From: Paludibacteraceae bacterium
GTDB lineage: Bacteria; Bacteroidota; Bacteroidia; Bacteroidales; Paludibacteraceae
NCBI GenBank assembly: GCA_024399495.1
Contig: JAKSNY010000003.1
Location: 62,001 to 126,000, forward strand
Length of the DNA: 64,000 bases
Reading direction: 5' to 3'
The position numbers and the translations under genes are program-made. Under the pieces are notes generated by a model. The model worked only from the letters and a program-made list of their open reading frames with translations, ran no database searches and had not been told where the DNA came from. How positions within the stretch are numbered: position 1 is the first letter of the stretch; each line of letters begins with the position of its first letter. Below, piece by piece: positions 44,290 through 53,332 of the stretch.

Positions 44290-45441
44290 TTAATTAAAAT
44301 AGTTTCGTTTTGTGGATTCTGATGGTTTGAAGGAATCTGAATCCTTAATACGTTCAAAGAATTCACGTTCCTCCTTATTTAGGTGTTCCGGTACATATAC
44401 CGCTATATTCACCAGCAAATCTCCTGTACCGTATCTGTTTACATCCGGCAAACCTTTACCTCTGAGCCTTAATATCTTACCTGTCTGCGTACCTGGATCT
44501 ATCTTTATTTTAACCTTACCGTCAACTGTAGGTATCTCTACATCGCCGCCAAGTACGGCAGTCGGCATAGGCAACAAAAGGTTATATATCAAATCACGCT
44601 CATCACGTATGAATGTCTTGTCCTCCTCCTCTTCTATAAGTATATATAAATCACCAGATTCGCCACCTCTGCGTGCCGCATTGCCTTTGCCACGCAATGT
44701 AAATTTCATACCCTCTGCAACACCTGCAGGTATGTTTATTGGTATAACCTCTTCTGATACCACTATACCCTCGCCACCACACTTAGGACACTTGTTGGTT
44801 ATAATCTTTCCTATACCGCCACAATCGGGACAAACGCCTTGTGTCTGCATCGGACCGAATATGGAGTTTACAACCTTAGTAATCCTACCTGTACCATGGC
44901 AACGTTCACAGGTCTTCAAATCAGAGTCTGACTTTGCACCTTTGCCGCCACAATCGGGACATGTCACATAACGTTTCAACTTTATTTTCTTCTCACAACC
45001 TTTGGCAATCTCTTGTAAGTTCACCTTTACACGTATTCTAAGGTCTGAGCCACGACGTACAGCAGGACCTGAATCCCCACCAAAACCGCCAAAACTGCTA
45101 AAGCCGCTAAAACTGCCACGTCCTCCGTTTCCAAATAAATCTGAGAATACACTGCCGAACTGAGAGAAAATATCGTCCATTGAGAATCCGCCGGCACCGC
45201 CAAATCCACCTGCTCCATTTACGCCTGCATGACCGAATTGGTCATAACGCTGACGTTTTTCAGGGTCAGACAGAACTGCGTATGCCTCGGCAGCCTCCTT
45301 AAATTTCTCTTCGGCTGTCTTGTCACCAGGATTCTTGTCTGGATGGTATTTTATGGCAAGTTTCCTGTATGCTTTCTTTATGTCATCGGCAGAGGCGTTC
45401 TTCTCAACGCCTAACACCTCGTAATAATCTCGTTTCTCCAT
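44290..45441 (-). CDS. dnaJ: Chaperone DnaJ
   Basis: Type I J-protein, 383 residues: J-domain with YHPDKNPGD (HPD motif), a Gly/Phe-rich region with many GGFGG units, four zinc motifs ([32 protein letters not shown]) and the C-terminal substrate-binding domain. It stimulates DnaK and co-operates with GrpE, encoded just upstream, and with ClpB at 22 kb. Confidence 0.95.
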   Translation of the reverse strand: MEKRDYYEVLGVEKNASADDIKKAYRKLAIKYHPDKNPGDKTAEEKFKEAAEAYAVLSDPEKRQRYDQFGHAGVNGAGGFGGAGGFSMDDIFSQFGSVFSDLFGNGGRGSFSGFSSFGGFGGDSGPAVRRGSDLRIRVKVNLQEIAKGCEKKIKLKRYVTCPDCGGKGAKSDSDLKTCERCHGTGRITKVVNSIFGPMQTQGVCPDCGGIGKIITNKCPKCGGEGIVVSEEVIPINIPAGVAEGMKFTLRGKGNAARRGGESGDLYILIEEEEDKTFIRDERDLIYNLLLPMPTAVLGGDVEIPTVDGKVKIKIDPGTQTGKILRLRGKGLPDVNRYGTGDLLVNIAVYVPEHLNKEEREFFERIKDSDSFKPSESTKRNYFN

Positions 45442-45458
45442 AAAAAACTTTGTTTTTT

Positions 45459-45520
45459 AGGGTCAAGGGTCAGGAGTCAAGGTTAAAGGAATCCTTGTCC
45501 CTTGTTCCTTGTCCCTTTAA
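45459..45520. repeat. Inverted GGGTCAAGG micro-repeat between grpE and dnaJ
   Basis: GGGTCAAGGGTCAGGAGTCAAGG faces CCTTGTCCCTTGTTCCTTGTCCC, giving a hairpin of imperfect repeats between the two genes. It could attenuate transcription into dnaJ. Confidence 0.6.
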
Positions 45521-46053
45521 TTTGCAACAACAACTTTTGCGTACCTAATGACTTTGTCATTGTATGTGTAACCTTTTTGTACACAGTCTATTATCTTGTT
45601 TTTCTGACTCTCGTCAGCGGCAGGGAACATAGTGGCAGCCTCATGAAAATCTGTGTTGAACTCCTCATTCTCTGTGGCTATAACCTTTACATTGTTCTGC
45701 TCAAGGAATGTAGTGAATTTCTTATAGATTAGCAACACACCCTCTTTAATAGGGTCATCGCCATCGGGTAAGTTATCTACAGCACGCTCAAAGTCATCTA
45801 CAATGGGCAAAATGTTCTTTATGACATTCTCTCCACCATATTTCAGTAAATCAGATTTCTCTTTAAGTGTACGTTTTTTGTAGTTGTCAAACTCTGCCAA
45901 AAGATAGGCATATTGATTTTTTGATTCTGCCAATTTTTCTAAAACAGACTCTACGGTCTCCTCTTTCTGTTCTTCTGGCTGTGCCTCACTTTTAATCTCT
46001 TCTTTCTCAACGTTTTGTTCTTTAATTTCCTCTTTTTGCTCTTTGTTTTTCAT
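45517..46053 (-). CDS. grpE: Nucleotide exchange factor GrpE
   Basis: 178 residues. The long N-terminal helix is Glu/Lys-rich (KEEIKEQNVEKEEIKSEAQ), followed by LAEFDNYKKRTLKEKSDL, LPIVDDFERAVDNLP and HEAATMFPAADES near the C-terminal beta domain; the ending KVIRYAKVVVAN is typical. It exchanges ADP on DnaK. It lies upstream of dnaJ, about 75 bases away. Confidence 0.93.
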   Translation of the reverse strand: MKNKEQKEEIKEQNVEKEEIKSEAQPEEQKEETVESVLEKLAESKNQYAYLLAEFDNYKKRTLKEKSDLLKYGGENVIKNILPIVDDFERAVDNLPDGDDPIKEGVLLIYKKFTTFLEQNNVKVIATENEEFNTDFHEAATMFPAADESQKNKIIDCVQKGYTYNDKVIRYAKVVVAN

Positions 46054-46087
46054 ATCTGTTGGTGATATTTATTTACAAATAATGGTA

Positions 46088-46110
46088 TTAGCAAAAACCG
46101 TGCCACGATG
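46088..46110 (-). promoter_or_regulatory. Sigma-54-like promoter or yidC terminator upstream of grpE
   Basis: On the minus strand TGGCACGGTTTTTGCT matches the sigma-54 pattern TGGCACG-N4-TTGC(A/T). The same bases form the right arm of an AAACGTGC...GCACGGTTT hairpin followed by Ts, as a terminator after yidC would. I cannot decide between the two. Confidence 0.35.
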
Positions 46111-48018
46111 TCAACGTTTAGCACGTTTTTTAGCCAGTTCACGTTGTTGTACCATCTGTGCCTTCTGCATTTTCTCCAAACGTTCCATAAAGCCCGATTT
46201 CTTTTTAGGTTTCTTTTTGTTCTCCTCCAGTTTGGCAAGTACTTTCTTATCATCAACAAAAAGACGGAAGAGGTAGGTCTGCCCTATTGTTATCAGCAAG
46301 GATACAAGATAATAGTAGCTAAGACCTGCGGCATAATCGTTGAATATGAACAGGAACATAACGGGCATCAGGTACATCATCCATTTCATGGCAGGCATTT
46401 GGCTGTTGCCAGGCTGGTCTTTCATGGTTATATGAGTATATACAATGTTTGTTATACACATAAGCAGACAGAACAGTGATACATGATTTCCGTAGATGGA
46501 TGATATGATAGGTATGTATGTATCCCAACTCAGTATGCTATCGTAAGTGGATAGGTCATCTGCCCACAGGAACCCTTGCTGACGTAACTCTATACATGCA
46601 GGGAAGAATGTGAACATGGCAAACAGAATAGGCATCTGTAGTAACATTGGCAGACACCCGCCCATCGGGCTAACACCTGCACTACGATAAAGACCCATAG
46701 TGGCTTGCTGACGCTCCATAGCCTTATCCTCTGGGATTTTGGACGTGATTTCCTCTATCTGCGGCCTAAGCACTCTCATCTTGGCTGTTGACATATAAGA
46801 CTTGAATGTGAACGGCAACAGAATAATCTTAATTATAAGGGTAAGCAGGAATATTATAAGTCCGTAACTTACAAGGAATCTGCCTAAGAAATTAAAGATA
46901 GGTATAATAAGATACTTGTTCACCCACCCAAATATACCCCAGCCAAGTGGCAGTATATCAACTAATTGTAACTCTTCTACACCCTCTTTGTCATCATCTA
47001 TACCTTTAAGTATCTTATATTGGTTTGGACCAAAAAAGTATTGTAGTTCAGTATCTTCGGCACCCGATGGGTCAAAATTAACTACCATACGGCTGTTGCA
47101 ATGTTTAAGATACTTACTTCCGTCTCCGCTTGCAATATCGCTAAGCATTGATGACTCTAAATCAGTGCTTGTAAAATAGCCATCGCCGTCTGCAATTATT
47201 ATAGATGAGAAGAATTGGTCCTTAAACCCTATCCATTTAACCTTATTGGTTAATTTTTGGCTATCATCTTTCTCTGTTTCAAGGTTTTCAACATCATCTT
47301 CCAAGAACTTGTAGTAAAGCCCGGAATAGCGGTTTTCAAACTTACGCCCACGCTCCTGCTGACGTATCATCATATCCCACTCCATATCAAGTCCGTTCTC
47401 ACGTTGGCTAAGATATTGTGACATATTGTCTGCCTTTATTTTGAAACCAAGCATATAAGAGCCTTGAGGTAGTGTATATGTGAATCTCAACGCTCCGTCT
47501 GCCATTGGCAATGACATCTCCAATGTGCTGTCATTAAGGTATGATGCCTTAAAGTAAAGGTCTTTAGTATCTATAACCCTGTTATTTGTAGTTATTAGGG
47601 TCATATTCTGCTCTGAGTCTGTCCCGTCAAACAATATTAAAGGCTTGCCACTGCTTGTGGTATAGTCTTTAACCTCAACGCTTTGCACTGCTCCACCCTT
47701 ATTTGATACCGTTACCCTTAGAAGGTCATTCTCAAGGGTGAAACCTTTGCTCTCTCCTTGTGAAAATTGTGCAAAATCACCTAATTTGTTTGCCAACAAC
47801 TCTTGATTTACGCTATCTGACTGCTGGCTTATCTGCTGACTCTCTGCTGCTTGCAATTCCGCCTCTGCCAATGCCTGCTGTGCCGCCTGTTCTGTACGTA
47901 TTGAATCCTGAATCTGACGTTGACGCTCCAACTCCTCCTCAGACGGGCGATTAAGGTAGGAGAAGCCTACCATTATGCCTATTATCAATAGGAATCCGAT
48001 TAGTGTGTGTTTATCCAT
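46111..48018 (-). CDS. yidC: Membrane protein insertase YidC
   Basis: 635 residues. An N-terminal transmembrane helix (HTLIGFLLIIGIMVGFSYL) is followed by a large periplasmic domain (about 60-350) and the C-terminal Oxa1-like core with several membrane helices, including GRFLVSYGLIIFLLTLIIKI and SPMGGCLPMLLQMPILFAMF; the basic tail ends RAKKRAKR. The start is the ATG at 48018, overlapping the thioredoxin stop by one base. Confidence 0.94.
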   Translation of the reverse strand: MDKHTLIGFLLIIGIMVGFSYLNRPSEEELERQRQIQDSIRTEQAAQQALAEAELQAAESQQISQQSDSVNQELLANKLGDFAQFSQGESKGFTLENDLLRVTVSNKGGAVQSVEVKDYTTSSGKPLILFDGTDSEQNMTLITTNNRVIDTKDLYFKASYLNDSTLEMSLPMADGALRFTYTLPQGSYMLGFKIKADNMSQYLSQRENGLDMEWDMMIRQQERGRKFENRYSGLYYKFLEDDVENLETEKDDSQKLTNKVKWIGFKDQFFSSIIIADGDGYFTSTDLESSMLSDIASGDGSKYLKHCNSRMVVNFDPSGAEDTELQYFFGPNQYKILKGIDDDKEGVEELQLVDILPLGWGIFGWVNKYLIIPIFNFLGRFLVSYGLIIFLLTLIIKIILLPFTFKSYMSTAKMRVLRPQIEEITSKIPEDKAMERQQATMGLYRSAGVSPMGGCLPMLLQMPILFAMFTFFPACIELRQQGFLWADDLSTYDSILSWDTYIPIISSIYGNHVSLFCLLMCITNIVYTHITMKDQPGNSQMPAMKWMMYLMPVMFLFIFNDYAAGLSYYYLVSLLITIGQTYLFRLFVDDKKVLAKLEENKKKPKKKSGFMERLEKMQKAQMVQQRELAKKRAKR

Positions 48019-48446
48019 CAATGTTTAATGTTATTGTTAAAGAAAAAAGAATCTATCACTTGTTTTAGTTCATCTTGTGTGCGGTAACCCATTGTGGCTG
48101 TGTATTTTCCATCGGGTTTAATAAAATATAGCGTTGGAATGGACTGTACTCCGAATATACGTGCCAATTCCTCCTCCTGCTCTATGTTTATTTTATAGAT
48201 AAGCACTTTACCCTTATAGTCTTTCTGCAACTGTATAAGTTCAGGTGCAAGCATCTTACACGGACGGCACCAATCTGCGTAAAAATCAAGGATTACAGGT
48301 ACTTTTGATTTCATTACCAAGGCTTGGGAGTTCTTTGTGTAATCCCAAATCTTATTCTTAAAATCTTGTGTACTAAGATGTTCCTGTGCCACGATGGGGA
48401 GTACCATCATGCTTACAGCCACTAATGCTAATGCTTTGAGTTTCAT
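48018..48446 (-). CDS. Exported thioredoxin-like protein
   Basis: 142 residues with a signal peptide (LKALALVAVSMMVLPIVAQ) and a thioredoxin domain with the active site ADWCRPCK and the cis-Pro region SIPTLYF. Likely a periplasmic disulphide reductase or oxidase. The start is the ATG at 48446; the frame open upstream spans a micro-repeat. Overlap with yidC suggests co-translation. Confidence 0.87.
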   Translation of the reverse strand: MKLKALALVAVSMMVLPIVAQEHLSTQDFKNKIWDYTKNSQALVMKSKVPVILDFYADWCRPCKMLAPELIQLQKDYKGKVLIYKINIEQEEELARIFGVQSIPTLYFIKPDGKYTATMGYRTQDELKQVIDSFFFNNNIKH

Positions 48447-48459
48447 AATTATTATATTT

Positions 48460-48512
48460 GGTGAATTGGTGAATCGGTGAATCGAATACATCATACATCA
48501 TACATCATACAT
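48460..48512. repeat. Composite micro-repeat GGTGAATNGGTGAAT / CATACATCATACAT
   Basis: About three GGTGAAT-type units are followed by four ATACATC-type units. The same two-part composite occurs at 57655-57713, upstream of the PorT-like gene. Confidence 0.75.
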
Positions 48513-48515
48513 TTA

Positions 48516-49316
48516 TTACTGTACTCCTATACTCCTCAACTCCTTCAACACCCCAGACAATTCCACCGCCTCTTTGATTGCAATGCGGTCCAGCGGGTCC
48601 AGAAAATAAGTATAAGTATTCGCCTTCTTGCCTTTCTTAGTCTCAATGGAATCAGCAATCAGAGTAACTTTTAGCTGATTATCAGCATTTTCCGCTATAA
48701 AAGACGGCAAATCGCCCATATTGTAATCAAGGAATGTAACATACTCCCATTGAGTGCCATAATCTTCAAAACGGTTATTATACGGACTGTCCAAATCTAT
48801 AGACGCTGTTTCTACAAAAAGGTTTTCTTTATTAGTTACTTTAACCTGTTTATGATTAAGCTTACGCCCTGAATACACGCTGATAATACTCAATTCACCA
48901 TTATCCTTAACCTCTGCTATAAGAGATATTCTTGGAGCACCTGCACACTGGTTCTTATGCGTATATTTGGTATAGTTATGGTATGCTGTGTCTGACGTAA
49001 TTCTGAAATTCTTTACAAGAGATTCAAATTCAGCCTCCTTGTATGGTCTTAGACTATCAAAATAGGCTCTTGTACGCTCATCTTCAACCGCCTTTATCTG
49101 TTTCATAAGACTATCGGCACGCTTACGCACGTCAACCTTTAGCCTATACTCTGTATGTATGCTGTCTATCAGTATTTTACTGCGGTTATAATTACCATCG
49201 GCAAAACACTTTTCAGCCTCTGCATAGAGTGTTTCAGCACCATTTTCCTCTTGCTGACCGCCATTACACGATGTCAACAGAAAGCATAAAAACAATATTA
49301 CTCCCAGTTTCTGCAT
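48516..49316 (-). CDS. Lipoprotein of unknown function
   Basis: 266 residues with a lipoprotein signal (LGVILFLCFLLTSC, Cys about residue 17). A short helical, TPR-like part (YAEAEKCFADGNYNRSKILI) is followed by a beta-rich domain. I recognise no named family. The last nine residues, KELRSIGVQ, are encoded by the AGGAGTT micro-repeat also seen inside manC, so the C-terminus may have been extended by repeat insertion. Confidence 0.7.
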   Translation of the reverse strand: MQKLGVILFLCFLLTSCNGGQQEENGAETLYAEAEKCFADGNYNRSKILIDSIHTEYRLKVDVRKRADSLMKQIKAVEDERTRAYFDSLRPYKEAEFESLVKNFRITSDTAYHNYTKYTHKNQCAGAPRISLIAEVKDNGELSIISVYSGRKLNHKQVKVTNKENLFVETASIDLDSPYNNRFEDYGTQWEYVTFLDYNMGDLPSFIAENADNQLKVTLIADSIETKKGKKANTYTYFLDPLDRIAIKEAVELSGVLKELRSIGVQ

Positions 49317-49345
49317 TAAGGGGGCAAAGTTAATAAAAAATTTCG

Positions 49346-50758
49346 TTATTTCAGACCTTTTTCCGCAGCAAGTTTGAACATTAAGGCTTTGGCTGCCTCA
49401 TATTCATTCTCAATGGTGCCGTCAAGTATGGCATCCTTTATGGCTGATTTGATTTCACCGACTATGCTGCAAGGCGGCAAATTAAAGGTTTTCATTATCT
49501 CATCACCCGATATAGGCGGTTGGAAGTTACGTATATGGTCCTTCTCCTCAATATCCTTCATCTTTTGCTTTACAAGTTCCAGATTCTCAATATAGCGTTT
49601 TACCTTAGCCTCATTACGTGATGTTATATCGGCGTGGCATAGTGTCATAAGGTCATCAACATCATCTCCTGCCTCAAACAGCAAACGGCGTACTGCACTG
49701 TCAGTAACCTCATCTTCTACCAAGGCTATAGGTCTCATGTGCAGTTCCACCATCTTCTGAATATATTTCATACGCTCATTAAGAGGAAATTTAATGCGTT
49801 TGAATATACCTGGTATCATTTTCATTCCCACATAGTTATGGTTATGGAAAGTCCACCCTACACGGCTGTCAAAACGTTTGGTTGATATTTTGCCTACATC
49901 GTGGAATAAGGCTGCATACCTAAGGTCAAGTGAGCCACCTGCAAATGCAACATTATCAACCACTTGTAGTGTATGGTAAAAAATATCCTTGTGACCTCTA
50001 CCCGCTATGGTCTCAATGCCTTTCATATTACTGATTTCAGGCAGAAAACGTTGCATCAAGCCTGTATCGTCAAGCATAATAAGCCCTGTAGATGGACGTG
50101 GACTCATCATAATCTTGTCCAACTCCTGCACAATACGCTCCTTTGATATAATGTCAAGCCTCTCTGCGTTGCGTGCAATGGCATCGTAAGTATCTTGCTC
50201 AATATAGAACTCCAACTGAGTTGCGAAGCGTATGCATCGCATCATACGGAGAGGGTCGTCGCTAAAGGTAATATCGGGATTTAACGGTGTACGGATAATT
50301 TTCTGCTCCAAATCTTTTTGACCGTTAAACGGGTCTAAAATTTTACCGTAATTATTGCTGTTAAGGCATATTGCCATAGCGTTTATTGTAAAGTCACGGC
50401 GGTTCTGGTCATCTTCAAGTGTGCCGTCCTCCACTATAGGCTTGCGGCTCTCTCTATGATACGATTCTTTTCTTGCCCCCACAAACTCCAACTCTATATC
50501 CTTATACTTTATCTGTGCGGTTCCAAAGTTCTTAAACACGCTTAGATACGCATGTTTACCCAATGCCTCCTGCACTTTCTCCGCTATCTCTATTCCGCTG
50601 CCAATAACCACTATGTCTATATCGTTGTTAGGACGTTTAAGAAAATAATCCCTTACATAACCCCCAATCACATAACACTCCACCCCTACGCTGTCAGCAC
50701 AGGCAGAGACGGTCTTAAATATTGGATGTTCCCAAGTGTTTTGCATAAAACAAATCAT
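49346..50758 (-). CDS. cca: CCA-adding tRNA nucleotidyltransferase / poly(A) polymerase with HD domain
   Basis: 470 residues. The N-terminal nucleotidyltransferase motif is YVIGGYVRDYFLKR with the DIDIVV metal site, then the RRDFTINAMA motif and DPLRMMRCIRFATQ of the neck. The HD phosphohydrolase domain (LRYAALFHDVGK) follows at about 280. It adds or repairs the CCA end of tRNA. An ATG at 50746 is an alternative start. The 5' end touches hipT. Confidence 0.9.
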   Translation of the reverse strand: MICFMQNTWEHPIFKTVSACADSVGVECYVIGGYVRDYFLKRPNNDIDIVVIGSGIEIAEKVQEALGKHAYLSVFKNFGTAQIKYKDIELEFVGARKESYHRESRKPIVEDGTLEDDQNRRDFTINAMAICLNSNNYGKILDPFNGQKDLEQKIIRTPLNPDITFSDDPLRMMRCIRFATQLEFYIEQDTYDAIARNAERLDIISKERIVQELDKIMMSPRPSTGLIMLDDTGLMQRFLPEISNMKGIETIAGRGHKDIFYHTLQVVDNVAFAGGSLDLRYAALFHDVGKISTKRFDSRVGWTFHNHNYVGMKMIPGIFKRIKFPLNERMKYIQKMVELHMRPIALVEDEVTDSAVRRLLFEAGDDVDDLMTLCHADITSRNEAKVKRYIENLELVKQKMKDIEEKDHIRNFQPPISGDEIMKTFNLPPCSIVGEIKSAIKDAILDGTIENEYEAAKALMFKLAAEKGLK

Positions 50759-51759
50759 TAATTTCTATTAAATCTTGCAATCCGTTCTGTTATAATACGT
50801 TTATAGTTACGTTTAGTACTATCATTAAAAAAGAATGAATTTTCTATTAGATTCAAGGTTAAAGATGGCATAACAGTAAATTGTGAGATTATTTTATTTA
50901 CACGAGCCTCCACTATCCCGATAGAGAGACCAAAATTATAAAAATCTTCTTTGCAAGGATGTCCCGTTCTGTGGTAAGTATCACTTTTATCAAAAGTTTC
51001 AGAAAATCCGAATTTCAAACCAAAATCTGTTCCGTTTATATGTACCATAGTGTTTATAAGGTCATACGCAGGAGCCAACTTCATCTCATTCCCGTTATCC
51101 AACACAGAAAAGTTTTTAAGATGTGCATCGCCGTTAGCATATATGTAATTGAAAACAACCAACTTAAAAAAATGTTCCATAGCAATCTGCCACGCCGGCA
51201 CATATTTACGTATAGCATTGGCTATATCTAAATAAGAACCGTCATACTTAAACTCACTACCTCCATTGCTTTCTGTTTTTCCTATCAATGAACAAAAATC
51301 CTCTTGATGATATTTAGTTCCATCGGGCGCTATATCAAAACGCTTTGTAATATACACAGGATGTCCGCCAACATCAAAACACAATCCGTTTGCAGCAGTA
51401 TCAATACCATACACCTGATTTGCTATCTGCATAGTAAGATGCTCATTCATTGGAATTTGCTTTCTTTCCGAAATAATATCCACTGGAGCGGGTTTAAGAA
51501 TATGTGTACCCTGCTCTCCATCATAAGACAACCTAATCTTACCACCATCTATTACAGCTGACAATTTTTCTTGAGCACCAGATATAGATATGTTCTTCAT
51601 ATTTTGCTGAGCCTCATCAACGTTTAATGAATCCTCATCCAAACTAAAATCAAGCAAAGGAGAAACATTTTTACCATAAAAAAGTGTACGCAATGCCTTA
51701 GGGCTATATTTTTTATACCCCGATACCAACAATGACGGACATTTCTCTATTATTACCAT
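50758..51759 (-). CDS. hipT: HipT kinase of a tripartite HipBST system
   Basis: 333 residues: a HipA-like kinase without the N-terminal subdomain, which is encoded separately as HipS. The glycine-rich loop NISISGAQEKLS holds the Ser-Ile-Ser motif (about residues 58-60) whose serines are autophosphorylated in characterised HipT. The catalytic NYIYANGDAHLKN and LAPAYDLI follow. It would phosphorylate a tRNA synthetase (TrpS in the known case). It starts 3 bases after hipS. Confidence 0.87.
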   Translation of the reverse strand: MVIIEKCPSLLVSGYKKYSPKALRTLFYGKNVSPLLDFSLDEDSLNVDEAQQNMKNISISGAQEKLSAVIDGGKIRLSYDGEQGTHILKPAPVDIISERKQIPMNEHLTMQIANQVYGIDTAANGLCFDVGGHPVYITKRFDIAPDGTKYHQEDFCSLIGKTESNGGSEFKYDGSYLDIANAIRKYVPAWQIAMEHFFKLVVFNYIYANGDAHLKNFSVLDNGNEMKLAPAYDLINTMVHINGTDFGLKFGFSETFDKSDTYHRTGHPCKEDFYNFGLSIGIVEARVNKIISQFTVMPSLTLNLIENSFFFNDSTKRNYKRIITERIARFNRN

Positions 51760-51762
51760 AGT

Positions 51763-52077
51763 TTAAATTTTAAATGTGATATCCCCTATTACATCTTTGT
51801 TTGCAAATGACATAAGTAAACCAAACATATCATTTTCATCTATCTTATTCAATCTGCATACCGCCCTTCTGTTTGCTCCCTCCGGAAGCATATTCTGAAA
51901 TAATGGGAATAATGATTTTTCAATATACTCACCTTCTTTTTTAGGAAATGCTACCGATATGGCGGGCAAAGAGGTTAACAGATATGTGGCATCATACTTG
52001 AATTTATACATATCGGTTGAAACTTCTGTTAAAATTCCAGCCAAAACATCATTTTTATATACGTAAAGCTGTCTCAT
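51763..52077 (-). CDS. hipS: HipS, small subunit/antitoxin of HipBST
   Basis: 104 residues matching the N-terminal subdomain 1 of HipA (YVYKNDVLAGILTEVS, FPLFQNMLPEGANRR). In HipBST the HipS protein, rather than HipB, neutralises HipT. Position between hipB and hipT and one-base overlap with hipB support the assignment. Confidence 0.85.
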   Translation of the reverse strand: MRQLYVYKNDVLAGILTEVSTDMYKFKYDATYLLTSLPAISVAFPKKEGEYIEKSLFPLFQNMLPEGANRRAVCRLNKIDENDMFGLLMSFANKDVIGDITFKI

Positions 52078-52277
52078 TAGCTATTTTTTTTGATATGTAT
52101 ATCTATTTCCATACCCAATACATCAGCAATCTTTTCCATCATTTTTAAAGACGGATTTCCTGCACCACGCTCTATATCTTTAATCGTAGCAATGCCCACA
52201 CATGCCATCTCCGCTAAATCTGACTGTGAGATTTTGAGTTCTTGCCTACGTTGTTTCATTATGTCTGCAATGTTCAT
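52077..52277 (-). CDS. hipB: HipB, DNA-binding component of HipBST
   Basis: 66 residues with an XRE helix-turn-helix (LKISQSDLAEMACVGIATI, DIERGAGNPSL). The start is the ATG at 52277, immediately after a promoter and operator-like repeats; the frame open to 52322 crosses the -7 element. It would repress the operon. It is encoded first, in the canonical hipB-hipS-hipT order. Confidence 0.85.
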   Translation of the reverse strand: MNIADIMKQRRQELKISQSDLAEMACVGIATIKDIERGAGNPSLKMMEKIADVLGMEIDIHIKKNS

Positions 52278-52278
52278 T

Positions 52279-52355
52279 GTACAATATATTATACTTTTGA
52301 CCGCAAAGATAGCAAATTTCATTCAAAACAACAACAAAAGTACAATAAAATATAC
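52279..52355 (-). promoter_or_regulatory. hipBST promoter with two operator-like repeats
   Basis: Near-palindromes GTACAATATATTATAC (52279-52294) and GTACAATAAAATATAC (52340-52355), each followed by CTTTT, flank a minus-strand TATCTTTG (-7, complement of 52304-52311). One repeat sits in the leader and one upstream of the core promoter, as expected for HipB operators. Confidence 0.65.
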
Positions 52356-52368
52356 TTTTTGGTATAAA

Positions 52369-52713
52369 CTACTTATGAGAATATTTAACCGCATCTTCCG
52401 CTGCTGCCAAAATAGCGGTGTCAGGTGATTTATAAGAATAACTATCGCATGTTGGCTTGATAATATCATCATCTAAGGCAATAGCAAGTTTGGCTATGGT
52501 TGCAACGGTTAAATTGTGTGTACCACTAAGCCAACGGCTAACTTCCGTTTCTGTTTTACCAAGTTTTTGTGCAAGTTCCTTCTGACTCATATTTTTCTGC
52601 TCTAACAAATAATATACTCTATTTGCTATGCCAACACATAAATCCACTTGCTTTTGAATGTCAGGTGTCACAAACCTATTGCGGCATTCCTCCATTAAAC
52701 GGTTCTTTTTCAT
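52369..52713 (-). CDS. XRE antitoxin of a HigB-like/XRE pair
   Basis: 114 residues. The helix-turn-helix LEQKNMSQKELAQKLGKTET (about residues 37-56) continues EVSRWLSGTHNLTV. It follows its toxin gene by 7 bases and ends about 92 bases before the divergent hipB start. It would neutralise the toxin and repress the pair. Confidence 0.8.
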   Translation of the reverse strand: MKKNRLMEECRNRFVTPDIQKQVDLCVGIANRVYYLLEQKNMSQKELAQKLGKTETEVSRWLSGTHNLTVATIAKLAIALDDDIIKPTCDSYSYKSPDTAILAAAEDAVKYSHK

Positions 52714-52720
52714 AATGGTA

Positions 52721-53206
52721 CTATTTTATATAAAAAGATAAATCTCCTTCAAGATGACTACCTTTAACAACTATCAATTTCTTATTCTCTCTTACTTTAA
52801 TTTCAAAATCAATTTTTTGCAACGTCTCAACGCAACTATTCAAATAAGCATCCTCATTATAAGTTTCAGAATTTTTAATTCCGCCATTTCCTAAAACCAC
52901 AACTTTCTTGCTTACAACGATGCAATAAACCCTAAGTTTTGATGAATCTATATATTTTGCTGGCAATGCACGTACTCTGTCTTTTGTTGTACCCTCATAC
53001 CTAAAGTACCTGTCTTCAGCAAATTTTTCCTTAATTACATTTATTCTAGCAAATATAACACCCAAATCTGTTGAAAACTCATCTTTGTCTTTATATTCAA
53101 GTATAAATTTTTCAAATTCAGTATATATTTCACCTTCAAAACGTGGAGAATACAAACTTACATTTTCTCCATCCTCAAGCAATTCCAGCAATAAATTCTG
53201 TCTCAT
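52721..53206 (-). CDS. Toxin-like protein paired with an XRE antitoxin
   Basis: 161 residues. The second half (RALPAKYIDSSKLRVYCIVV, KKVVVLGNGGIKN) resembles a HigB/RelE-type beta-sheet core, preceded by an N-terminal helical region. Pairs of this kind with a downstream XRE gene are common in Bacteroidales. I cannot point to catalytic residues; it could also be an inactive relative. Confidence 0.65.
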   Translation of the reverse strand: MRQNLLLELLEDGENVSLYSPRFEGEIYTEFEKFILEYKDKDEFSTDLGVIFARINVIKEKFAEDRYFRYEGTTKDRVRALPAKYIDSSKLRVYCIVVSKKVVVLGNGGIKNSETYNEDAYLNSCVETLQKIDFEIKVRENKKLIVVKGSHLEGDLSFYIK

Positions 53207-53296
53207 ATTTTATCTAAATTTTATGCAAAAATAAACATATAAGTTGATTTTTGCAAATATTTTTTATATTATTTCTAAAAATTTCTGTAATTCAGA

Positions 53297-53327
53297 TTTT
53301 GCATAAAAGAAAAATTCTTTAACTTTG
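53297..53327 (+). promoter_or_regulatory. Promoter of the 53.4-kb RNA candidate
   Basis: TTTTG at 53297-53301 and TAACTTTG at 53320-53327, 18 bases apart, fit the -33/-7 consensus. Transcription would start near 53333. Confidence 0.6.
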
Positions 53328-53332
53328 TACCC

